Assembly (NCBI GenBank): GCA_947573465.1
Contig: CANPET010000026.1
Span: 1-12,842, forward strand
Direction of reading: 5' to 3'
DNA from: an uncultured Eubacterium sp.
GTDB taxonomy: Bacteria > Bacillota > Clostridia > Lachnospirales > Lachnospiraceae
Length of the DNA stretch: 12,842 nt
The position numbers and the translations under genes were made by a program. Positions 6,078 to 12,842 of the stretch are shown in pieces; positions within the stretch are counted from its first letter, which is position 1, and the number at the start of each line of letters is the position of its first letter. The notes below the pieces were generated by a model. That model had not been told where the DNA came from. It saw only the letters and a list, made by a program, of their open reading frames with translations, and did no database searches.

Positions 6078-8360
6078 ATGATTAAATTATCAAATGGAGG
6101 TGCCTATCTCATTAATGGAACAGAAGTTATTGAGGAAGGTAACGAAGAATTATTAAAAAGTAAATTAGGTGATAAGTATCTTTCAAAAGAAGAGGCTGGT
6201 AAGAATACAATCGCTTACGGTATTTTGAAAGAACATAATACATCAGGAAGTATGGACAAGCTTCAGATAAAGTTTGATAAGCTTACTTCCCACGATATTA
6301 CATTTGTTGGAATTATTCAGACAGCCAGAGCATCAGGGCTTGAAAAGTTCCCAATTCCATATGTACTTACAAACTGTCATAACAGTTTATGTGCAGTAGG
6401 TGGAACAATCAACGAAGATGATCATATGTTTGGACTGACATGTGCAAAGAAGTATGGTGGAATGTATGTGCCACCTCATCAGGCAGTTATCCATCAGTTT
6501 GCAAGAGAAATGTTAGCAGGCGGTGGAAAGATGATTTTAGGTAGTGACTCACACACACGTTATGGTGCCCTTGGTACTATGGCTATGGGTGAGGGTGGAC
6601 CAGAGCTAGTAAAACAGCTTCTTTCACAGACATATGACATTAACAGACCGGAAGTTATTGGTATCTATATGACAGGTGAGCCGGCAAAGGGTGTAGGTCC
6701 TCAGGACGTGGCACTTGCGATTATCGGTGAGGTATTTGACAAAGGTTATGTGAAGAATAAAGTAATGGAATTTGTAGGTCCGGGCGTCTCATCTTTGAGT
6801 GCAGATTTTAGAATTGGTGTAGACGTAATGACTACAGAGACTACTTGTCTTTCATCCATCTGGAGAACAGACGAAGAGATTAAAGAATTCTACGATATTC
6901 ATGGCAGAGTAGAGGAATATAAAGAATTAAATCCGGGTGAAGTTACATACTATGACGGAATGGTTTATGTTGATTTATCAAAGATTAAACCAATGATTGC
7001 TATGCCATTCCATCCTAGCAACACATATACCATTGATGAGGTAAATGCAAACCTTGAAGATATTTTAAGAGATGTTGAAAAGAAAGCATTAGTTTCATTG
7101 GATGGACAGGTTGATTACAAGCTTACAAACAAGATTAGAAATGGTAAGTTGTATGTAGACCAGGGTATTATTGCAGGTTGTGCAGGTGGTGGATTTGAAA
7201 ATATCTGTGCAGCAGCAGATATTTTAGAAGGAAAGAGCATCGGTGCAGATGAATTTACATTGAGTGTATATCCGGCATCTATGCCAGTATATATGGAATT
7301 GATTAAAAATGGCGCAGCAGCTTCTATTATGGGAGCAGGTGGTGTTATGAAGACAGCATTCTGTGGACCTTGTTTTGGAGCAGGTGATACACCATCCAAT
7401 AATGCATTTAGTATCAGACATTCTACAAGAAACTTCCCGAATAGAGAAGGAAGTAAATTACAGAATGGTCAGATTTCATCTGTTGCTCTTATGGATGCAA
7501 GATCGATTGCAGCTACAGCAGCAAATAAGGGATATTTAACATCAGCAACAGATTTAGATACAGAATATAAAGGACGTAAATATCACTTTGACAGCAGTAT
7601 TTATGAAAACAGAGTCTTTGATTCAAAGGGAGTGGCTGATCCGGAAACAGAAATCCAGTTTGGACCAAACATTAAGGACTGGCCGGAAATGGTTGCTCTT
7701 ACAGATAACTTATTGTTGAAAGTGGTATCAGAAATACACGATCCTGTAACAACAACAGATGAGTTGATTCCATCAGGAGAGACATCATCTTATCGCTCGA
7801 ATCCTTTAGGACTTGCAGAGTTTGCATTGTCACGTAAGGATCCGGAATATGTCGGAAAGGCAAAAGAAGTTCAGAAGGTAGAAAAGGCGAGAGAAGCAGG
7901 TACTTGTCCTTGTGACTATTCAGATGAGTATAAAGTTATCATGGAAACAATTAAAGCACAGTTCCCAGATATTAATAAAGATAATGTGGGTGTAGGTAGT
8001 ACAATTTACGCTGTAAAACCAGGTGATGGTTCTGCAAGAGAACAGGCAGCATCCTGTCAGAAGGTACTTGGCGGCTGGGCAAATATTGCACAGGAATATG
8101 CTACTAAGAGATATCGCTCTAATCTGATTAACTGGGGTATGCTTCCATTTATTTATGAGGAGGAAGAGCTTCCATTTAAGAAGGATGAATATATATTTGT
8201 TCCAAATATTGCAGAGGCAGTAAAGAATAAAGCGACAGAGATTCCGGCATATGTAGTTGGTGATGAAATGAAGCCATTTACATTAAAGCTTGGAGAAATG
8301 ACAGATGATGAGAGAGACATTATATTAAAAGGATGTTTAATTAACTATAACAGGGTATAA
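6078..8360 (+). CDS. Aconitase-family hydratase (YbhJ-like)
   Basis: 760 residues with the full aconitase layout. The 4Fe-4S ligand Cys appear as GCAGGGFEN (Cys368, in the place of the usual SCTNS) and FCGPC (Cys429, Cys432). LGSDSHTRYGALG (about 154-166) matches the GTDSHT motif, and STRNFPNREGSK (449-460) matches the NRNFEGRQG substrate loop. A C-terminal swivel domain follows, with GDGSAREQAA and YRSNLINWGMLPF (about 650-692), equivalent to the aconitase SSRE and RTNLINWG motifs. The family isomerises hydroxy-tricarboxylates through an Fe-S cluster. Divergence from AcnA/AcnB and similarity in length and motifs to E. coli YbhJ suggest the uncharacterised hydratase branch, so the substrate is not certain; it might serve as the aconitase for a partial citrate-to-2-oxoglutarate route. 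The start is decided by AGGAGG (6067-6072), 5 nt before ATG; an upstream TTG at 6063 overlaps that site. It lies directly ahead of glgB with no terminator between. Confidence 0.88.
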   Translation: MIKLSNGGAYLINGTEVIEEGNEELLKSKLGDKYLSKEEAGKNTIAYGILKEHNTSGSMDKLQIKFDKLTSHDITFVGIIQTARASGLEKFPIPYVLTNCHNSLCAVGGTINEDDHMFGLTCAKKYGGMYVPPHQAVIHQFAREMLAGGGKMILGSDSHTRYGALGTMAMGEGGPELVKQLLSQTYDINRPEVIGIYMTGEPAKGVGPQDVALAIIGEVFDKGYVKNKVMEFVGPGVSSLSADFRIGVDVMTTETTCLSSIWRTDEEIKEFYDIHGRVEEYKELNPGEVTYYDGMVYVDLSKIKPMIAMPFHPSNTYTIDEVNANLEDILRDVEKKALVSLDGQVDYKLTNKIRNGKLYVDQGIIAGCAGGGFENICAAADILEGKSIGADEFTLSVYPASMPVYMELIKNGAAASIMGAGGVMKTAFCGPCFGAGDTPSNNAFSIRHSTRNFPNREGSKLQNGQISSVALMDARSIAATAANKGYLTSATDLDTEYKGRKYHFDSSIYENRVFDSKGVADPETEIQFGPNIKDWPEMVALTDNLLLKVVSEIHDPVTTTDELIPSGETSSYRSNPLGLAEFALSRKDPEYVGKAKEVQKVEKAREAGTCPCDYSDEYKVIMETIKAQFPDINKDNVGVGSTIYAVKPGDGSAREQAASCQKVLGGWANIAQEYATKRYRSNLINWGMLPFIYEEEELPFKKDEYIFVPNIAEAVKNKATEIPAYVVGDEMKPFTLKLGEMTDDERDIILKGCLINYNRV

Positions 8361-8409
8361 AAAACAAAAACTATAAGGCGGCGTAATGGCATGCGGGAAG
8401 GAAAACCAT

Positions 8410-10404
8410 ATGGGAAACAAAAAAGCGATAACAAAAGATGATTGTTATTTGTTCGGTCAAGGTACTCATTATGAAATCTATGAGAAGTTAGGCGCACATA
8501 TAACGGAAGTAGACGGAGTGAAAGGAACATATTTTGCAGTGTGGGCACCAAATGCTGTAAATGTTGCGGTAATTGGTGATTTTAATGACTGGCTTGGATT
8601 TGACCACAATATGAAAATGGAGAATGATTCAGGTATTTGGGAATTGTTTGTTCCTGAAGTAGGCGAAGGGGCAATGTACAAATATGTAATTTCTACACAG
8701 ACAGGAGACACATTGTACAAAGCAGATCCATATGGTAACTGGGCACAAGTTCGTCCGGATAATGCTTCGCGTGTGGCAGATATAGATTCTTATCAGTGGA
8801 ATGATGCAAAGTGGATTCATCAGAAAGCATCAGAAAATCATTATGAACAGCCAATGTCTATTTATGAGGTACATCCTGGTTCATGGAGAAAAGAGTTTCA
8901 TGGTCCGGATGATGAAGACGGATTTTATGATTACAGACGTTTAGCAGATGAACTGGTAAAATATGTGGTGGATATGGGATATACCCATGTAGAATTAATG
9001 GGAATCTTAGAACATCCATTTGATGGCTCATGGGGATATCAGGTTGTAGGATATTATGCACCGACATCCAGATATGGAGCGCCTCAGGATTTTATGTATC
9101 TGGTGGATTCTTTCCACAAGGCTGGGATAGGAGTAATACTTGACTGGGTTCCGGCACATTTCCCAAGAGATGCTCATGGATTGGCATTTTTTGACGGAAC
9201 GCCTTTGTATGAATATGCGGATACCAGAATGGGAGAACATCCGGATTGGGGAACAAAAGTATTTGATTATTCTAAGACTGAAGTAAGTAATTTCCTGATT
9301 GCCAATGCACTTTTCTGGGTAGAAAAATACCATATAGATGGACTCCGGGTAGATGCAGTAGCATCAATGCTTTATCGTGATTATGGCAGAAATGATGGAC
9401 AGTGGATTCCGAATATTCACGGTGGAAATGAGAATTTAGAGGCAGTTGAATTCTTTAAGCATCTCAGCAGCATTATGAGATATAGAAATCCTAGAGCTTA
9501 TGTAATTGCAGAAGAGTCTACAGCATGGCCAAAGGTTACAATGGCGCCAGAAGACGACGGACTTGGATTTTCTTATAAGTGGAATATGGGATGGATGCAT
9601 GATTTCTTAGAATACACAAAACTTGATCCGTATTTTAAGAAGAATAATCATAATAAGATGACATTTGGTATGACATATGCTTTTAGTGAAAACTTTATTT
9701 TGGTATTATCCCATGATGAGGTTGTACATTTAAAATGTTCCATGTTAAATAAAATGCCAGGCTATCCGTCAGATAAGTTTAAGAACTTGAAAACCGCTTA
9801 TACGTTTATGATGGGGCATCCGGGAAGGAAACTTTTGTTTATGGGACAGGAGTTCGCGCAGTTACAAGAGTGGTCTGAAAAGAGAAGTCTGGACTGGTAT
9901 CTTCTGGAAGAACCGGAACATAAGGATATGCAGAATTATGTAAAGAAGTTACTTCATATGTATAAGAAATATCCGGCATTGTATACAGAAACGAAAGGGT
10001 ATGGTGCTTTTGAGTGGATAAATGCAGATGATGCAGACAGAAGTATTTTAAGTTTTATCAGAAAGACAACAGAGCCGGATTATAAAAATTCTATTGGTTT
10101 TGTTTGCAACTTTACTCCAGTGGAGCGTCCTGATTATTGCGTAGGGGTTCCGAAGGCAGGGACGTATAAAAGGTTACTGACAACGGAAACAGGAGAAACA
10201 GAGACGGTAAAATACAAGGCGGTTAAGAAAGAGTGTGATGGTATGCCTTATCGATTAGAAATGCCTCTTAGAGGTTTTGAATCTGTTGTGTTTGAGTTTC
10301 CAAAAACAATGAAGAAACCGGCAAAGACATCTAAAAGTACAAAAAAGACATCAGTAAAAGAAAAAGATAAAGTGACAAAAAATAAGGTTGTAAAGAATAA
10401 ATAA
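8410..10404 (+). CDS. glgB: 1,4-alpha-glucan branching enzyme
   Basis: 664 residues. The enzyme cuts an alpha-1,4-glucan chain and rejoins it as an alpha-1,6 branch during glycogen synthesis; it is cytoplasmic. An N-terminal CBM48 domain (about 30-110: YFAVWAPNAVNVAVIGDFNDW) precedes the GH13 barrel, which carries the GlgB hallmarks YEVHPGSWRK, ELMGILEHPFDGSWGYQ and DWVPAHFPRDAHGLAFFDGT. Catalytic residues are the nucleophile D315 in GLRVDAVASML, the acid/base E368 in IAEEST, and D436 in LSHDEVVH. The C-terminal beta domain ends near residue 630, after which a 34-residue tail with 14 lysines is added, unusual for the family. The start at 8410 has AAGGA 7 nt upstream and gives the typical N-terminus; an in-frame ATG at 8386 preceded by AAGG is a real alternative and adds 8 residues. 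The gene follows the hydratase by 25-49 nt, so they are probably co-transcribed. No other glycogen gene is in the window. Confidence 0.95.
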   Translation: MGNKKAITKDDCYLFGQGTHYEIYEKLGAHITEVDGVKGTYFAVWAPNAVNVAVIGDFNDWLGFDHNMKMENDSGIWELFVPEVGEGAMYKYVISTQTGDTLYKADPYGNWAQVRPDNASRVADIDSYQWNDAKWIHQKASENHYEQPMSIYEVHPGSWRKEFHGPDDEDGFYDYRRLADELVKYVVDMGYTHVELMGILEHPFDGSWGYQVVGYYAPTSRYGAPQDFMYLVDSFHKAGIGVILDWVPAHFPRDAHGLAFFDGTPLYEYADTRMGEHPDWGTKVFDYSKTEVSNFLIANALFWVEKYHIDGLRVDAVASMLYRDYGRNDGQWIPNIHGGNENLEAVEFFKHLSSIMRYRNPRAYVIAEESTAWPKVTMAPEDDGLGFSYKWNMGWMHDFLEYTKLDPYFKKNNHNKMTFGMTYAFSENFILVLSHDEVVHLKCSMLNKMPGYPSDKFKNLKTAYTFMMGHPGRKLLFMGQEFAQLQEWSEKRSLDWYLLEEPEHKDMQNYVKKLLHMYKKYPALYTETKGYGAFEWINADDADRSILSFIRKTTEPDYKNSIGFVCNFTPVERPDYCVGVPKAGTYKRLLTTETGETETVKYKAVKKECDGMPYRLEMPLRGFESVVFEFPKTMKKPAKTSKSTKKTSVKEKDKVTKNKVVKNK

Positions 10405-10413
10405 ATGAATTTA

Positions 10414-10437
10414 AAAGGGCAGTAAAAACTGCCCTTT
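10414..10437 (+). terminator. GC-rich stem-loop after glgB, lacking a T-tract
   Basis: A perfect 10-bp stem AAAGGGCAGT (10414-10423) / ACTGCCCTTT (10428-10437) with an AAAA loop, 9 nt after the glgB stop. Only the TTT inside the stem's 3' arm is available as a U-run; the following bases are CAGTGCC. It may be a weak terminator or a 3'-end stabilising hairpin, with read-through into the next gene. Confidence 0.5.
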
Positions 10438-10486
10438 CAGTGCCTAAAAAGTCATAAAAATAATAGAGAAAGGCTTGATACAGAAT

Positions 10487-12604
10487 ATGAAGAAAAAAGT
10501 AATAGTGATTATTTCAATTCTGGCGATTATTATTGCAGCAGTTGTAGCAGCTATTGTGTTTCAGAAGAAACAGTCAGATGGCAACAAGATAGATAAGGAA
10601 ATAAAGGGAAGTACGAAAGCGGTTCCTGAAATAAGTGTGCAGTATGGAGAAGAAACCATAGGAACAATTGAAGGATATACCATGAGTATGCAGGAAAGCC
10701 ATATGCGTGATGTAATTATTCCAATTTCTCAAAGCCATACTGTTTCTATGAAAATCAATATGCGTGGTAATAAGTTGAAAGCTATTTCTTATGAATTAAA
10801 AGATTTAAAAGAAGACAAGCTGATAGATAACGGAGATATAAAAAAATGGAATCAGGAAAAGAATATCGTCTCTGCGACATATGAAGCAAGCACTATTATG
10901 GAGGAAAGAAAAGAATATTTCCTGAAACTTAAGATTGCTACGGATAAACATGAAGAAATAAATTATTATACAAGAGTAATGCTGATGAATGAGGAAGTTG
11001 TTCCAAAGCAGATTGCATTTGCAAAAAAGTTTAGCGAGGATACTTTTAGCGAGGAAAAAGGAGTGAAACTGGCAGCATATCTGGAGCCGGATTCCCGGTA
11101 TGCAAGTGATAGTTTAGGACAGGTGACGATTCGTTCCAGTATTGGTATGCTGATTTGGAAAACATTGAGACCTGAACGGATTACAAAAGTGGATGTATCG
11201 GTAAAGGACATCTGTATAAAAGATAGTGGTCAGGCAGGAACATATACACTGACATATGATATGAAAGCAACCAATGCCCAGAAAAAAGAAGAAAAATATC
11301 ATGTTGCAGAAACGGTTACAGTATGGAGTTTCCAAGGCAAAACATATATATTGGCATACAATAGAGAGATTAACCAAGTCTGGGAATGTAATGAGAACAA
11401 TGTGGGAAATGGATTCATTGATTTAGGAATACAAAAACAAAGTGAAATTCAGCATGTAGAAAGTGAAAATGGACAATTTGTGGCATATGAAATCAATGGT
11501 GATGTTTATGTTATGAATATATTGAGCAAGGAGATACGACCGGTATTTCAATTGAAGGCAAAGAATTCTGAAATTCTTTATAGAACAAAAGCAAGAGTTA
11601 TGAAGGTGACAGACAATGGGGATGTAGATTATATGGTTTATGGATACAGTCCAAGTGATGTTCATATTGGAAAAAATGGAATATCTGTAATGCATTATAA
11701 TTGGAAAGGGATTGTATCCGAGGAAAGTGTATTCATTCCATGTAAAGAGCCGGCACAGATATTGGAGAAGAAAATGTCGGAATTGTGTCATGAGGGTGAT
11801 GGGACGATTTATCTTATGCTTTCAAATACCATATATTTTGCAAACCTGAAGACAAAGGAATGGGGAACATTAATTGAAAACATTGAGGATGGCAGTTGTG
11901 TAGTAAATGGTACGGGAGATGTTATTGCATATAATACCAATGGAACACGTTATGGAAGTGACAGCATAACAATTGTAGACTTGTCTAATGGCAAAAAGCA
12001 GGAAATCAAAGAAGAGGGCAAAAAAATAACTGTGTGTGGCTATATAGGGGATAATCTTGTATATGGTATGGCAGATGCTTCTATGAACAAGAAGGATAGT
12101 AGATTTCCAATGAAGGTATTGGTTATTGTTGACAAGGATTTAAAAGTTGTTAAGACCTATCAGCAGCGGGGAGTTACATTATCTGATGTAGTAATTACGG
12201 AATCAGTTATTAGTTTTCAGCGATGGAAAAACAATAAAAAGTTAGAAGAGGAGCAGCTGTTAAATAATACAGAAGAAAAGAAGGCGGTTGCAAAGTCCAG
12301 TTATTATATGGATGATGTAAAAATGAAAGAACTGGCACTTGCATTTACCAACAATCTGGATTCAAAACTGACGTTGGGAATCGGACATCTGGGAAAAGTC
12401 AACTTTCACAGTGATGCAGAGATTCAGGCTGATTTCGTCCAAGAAAAAGGTCAGAAGTTTTTTGTATATGGTTATGGAAAACTTCAAGGAATTTATAATG
12501 ACTTGAAAGCAGCAGAAAGTGCGGCGAGAGAAACCTATGGATTGGTAGTGAATGACAAAGGGGCGAAGATTTGGACCTTTGAAGAGAATTATAATAATGA
12601 GTAA
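10487..12604 (+). CDS. Membrane-anchored extracytoplasmic protein of unknown function
   Basis: 705 residues, not recognised. After MKKK there is one hydrophobic segment (about 5-24: VIVIISILAIIIAAVVAAIVF) with no clear cleavage site or lipobox, so I infer an uncleaved anchor with the rest outside the membrane. The first 300 residues are a mixed alpha/beta region containing IRSSIGMLIWKTLRPE. Residues about 325-560 contain repeated short strand patterns such as GQFVAYEINGDVYVMNI and GDVIAYNTNG...SITIVDLSNGK, which look like blades of a degenerate TolB/WD-like beta-propeller; this is only a pattern impression. The C-terminal 100 residues (LALAFTNNLDSKLTLGIGH, FFVYGYGKLQGIYNDLKAAESAA) form a separate alpha/beta segment. 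The start ATG has AAAGG 13 nt upstream, a long spacing; a TTG at 10475 lies too close to that site. No promoter with both boxes was found in the 82-nt gap after glgB, so partial read-through is possible. Two in-frame stops (12602 and 12605) end it. Confidence 0.85.
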   Translation: MKKKVIVIISILAIIIAAVVAAIVFQKKQSDGNKIDKEIKGSTKAVPEISVQYGEETIGTIEGYTMSMQESHMRDVIIPISQSHTVSMKINMRGNKLKAISYELKDLKEDKLIDNGDIKKWNQEKNIVSATYEASTIMEERKEYFLKLKIATDKHEEINYYTRVMLMNEEVVPKQIAFAKKFSEDTFSEEKGVKLAAYLEPDSRYASDSLGQVTIRSSIGMLIWKTLRPERITKVDVSVKDICIKDSGQAGTYTLTYDMKATNAQKKEEKYHVAETVTVWSFQGKTYILAYNREINQVWECNENNVGNGFIDLGIQKQSEIQHVESENGQFVAYEINGDVYVMNILSKEIRPVFQLKAKNSEILYRTKARVMKVTDNGDVDYMVYGYSPSDVHIGKNGISVMHYNWKGIVSEESVFIPCKEPAQILEKKMSELCHEGDGTIYLMLSNTIYFANLKTKEWGTLIENIEDGSCVVNGTGDVIAYNTNGTRYGSDSITIVDLSNGKKQEIKEEGKKITVCGYIGDNLVYGMADASMNKKDSRFPMKVLVIVDKDLKVVKTYQQRGVTLSDVVITESVISFQRWKNNKKLEEEQLLNNTEEKKAVAKSSYYMDDVKMKELALAFTNNLDSKLTLGIGHLGKVNFHSDAEIQADFVQEKGQKFFVYGYGKLQGIYNDLKAAESAARETYGLVVNDKGAKIWTFEENYNNE

Positions 12605-12631
12605 TAAAAAGAATAAGTAATTAAGCAATGC

Positions 12632-12662
12632 ACAGAAAAATTTATGTTATAAATTTTTCTGT
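12632..12662 (+). terminator. AT-rich hairpin terminator after the membrane protein gene
   Basis: A perfect 14-bp stem ACAGAAAAATTTAT (12632-12645) / ATAAATTTTTCTGT (12649-12662) with a GTT loop. A5 and T5 tracts lie within the arms, so it could work in either direction. No T-tract follows the stem, so its strength as a terminator is uncertain. Confidence 0.5.
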
Positions 12663-12679
12663 CGTGCTAAACGCACTAT

Positions 12680-12751
12680 ATAATAAAAGAATCATGAGAG
12701 AGTGTGCAAAGTCTGGTGACTTTGCACACACATTCATGATTCTTTTATTAT
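12680..12751. terminator. Bidirectional terminator, 34-step stem
   Basis: An exact 18-bp lower stem pairs 12680-12697 with 12734-12751. A short imperfect region follows (two mismatches, one G-U), then a perfect 12-bp upper stem GTGTGCAAAGTC (12702-12713) / GACTTTGCACAC (12718-12729) with loop TGGT. The lower stem carries TAATAAAAGAA on one side and TTCTTTTATTA on the other, giving a T-rich 3' side on both strands. This suits the convergent genes ending at 12604 (plus) and 12762 (minus). Confidence 0.8.
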
Positions 12752-12761
12752 GCATTGCTTA

Positions 12762-12842
12762 TTAGATGTCGGACATTAAGTTTTCAGGATTTAAACATTC
12801 TAGTTCCGGAATGACAAATCTTCCATCTTTTCGAATCAGTAC
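12762..12842 (-). CDS. C-terminal end of an unidentified minus-strand gene
   Basis: Reading from the window edge, 26 codons are open on the minus strand and end at TAA (12764-12762). The peptide begins VLIRKDGRFVIPE and ends NLMSDI. It stops only 11 bp before the bidirectional terminator and converges on the membrane protein gene, which supports it being real. Too little is visible to name a family. Confidence 0.55.
   Translation of the reverse strand, partial: VLIRKDGRFVIPELECLNPENLMSDI

Larger units (their letters stand above)
12622..12761. repeat. 140-nt branched inverted repeat between convergent genes
   Basis: An exact 11-bp inverted repeat, TAAGCAATGCA (12622-12632) and TGCATTGCTTA (12751-12761), encloses two further hairpins at 12632-12662 and 12680-12751. 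Folded as one, it gives a three-way junction. Between the hairpins, GTGC (12664-12667) can pair either with GCAC at 12673-12676 or with GCAC at 12630-12633, so alternative folds exist. The right arm is continuous while the left arm carries an extra segment (about 12633-12679). It may be a composite terminator or the remnant of a small inverted-repeat element. Confidence 0.65.

Noticed and set aside
7115..7399. Minus-strand open frame of 94 codons.
   Set aside because: It is antisense to the hydratase region encoding the Fe-S cysteines, and is explained by that gene's codon use.
12622..12761. Firm call of a MITE or insertion sequence.
   Set aside because: Only one copy is visible, the TA flanks are part of the repeat itself, and the central stem is adequately explained as a bidirectional terminator. 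Kept only as an alternative.

Overview
The window looks like chromosome from a low-GC gut Firmicute, most likely a Lachnospiraceae relative (Roseburia, Butyrivibrio or Lachnospira type). The basis is the AT-rich sequence with strong AGGAGG-type ribosome binding sites, consensus sigma-A promoters with 17-bp spacers, a GH3 beta-glucosidase fragment of the Ruminococcus/Butyrivibrio domain order, a lipoprotein with a lysine-rich fibronectin-III tail, and a stand-alone YbhJ-type aconitase homologue. No rRNA, tRNA, CRISPR array, transposase or phage gene was seen.

Layout. (1) 1-912: the 3' part of a GH3 glycosidase and its terminator. (2) 934-2458: four imperfect 33-bp-periodic operator-like repeats, a near-consensus promoter, and an AAA_14/DUF4143 ATPase that is markedly AT-rich. 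(3) 2513-3625: a lipoprotein with a C-terminal FnIII domain, followed by two hairpins. (4) 3600-3926: a non-coding stretch with six alternating copies of TTACATAT. These form three inverted-repeat units of exactly 41 bp, followed by a tandem 22-bp repeat. (5) 3927-5961, minus strand: a translationally coupled pair, a GT4 glycosyltransferase of the diacylglycerol glucosyltransferase type and a PlsC-type acyltransferase, with their own promoter. (6) 6010-10437, plus strand: an aconitase-family hydratase and the glycogen branching enzyme GlgB, probably one transcript. (7) 10487-12604: a large membrane-anchored extracytoplasmic protein of unknown function. (8) 12622-12842: an elaborate inverted-repeat region between convergent genes, ending in the last 26 codons of a minus-strand gene that continues past the window.

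How the genes relate. The two minus-strand genes plausibly form one membrane-glycolipid module: glycosylation of diacylglycerol, then acyl transfer to a lipid. The hydratase and glgB share a promoter but have no obvious biochemical link beyond central carbon metabolism. The other genes look like independent units.

No large new multi-gene system was found. The least explained signals are in non-coding DNA: the 33-bp-phased repeat array ahead of the DUF4143 ATPase, the three 41-bp inverted-repeat units at 3600-3778, and the branched 140-nt inverted repeat at 12622-12761.
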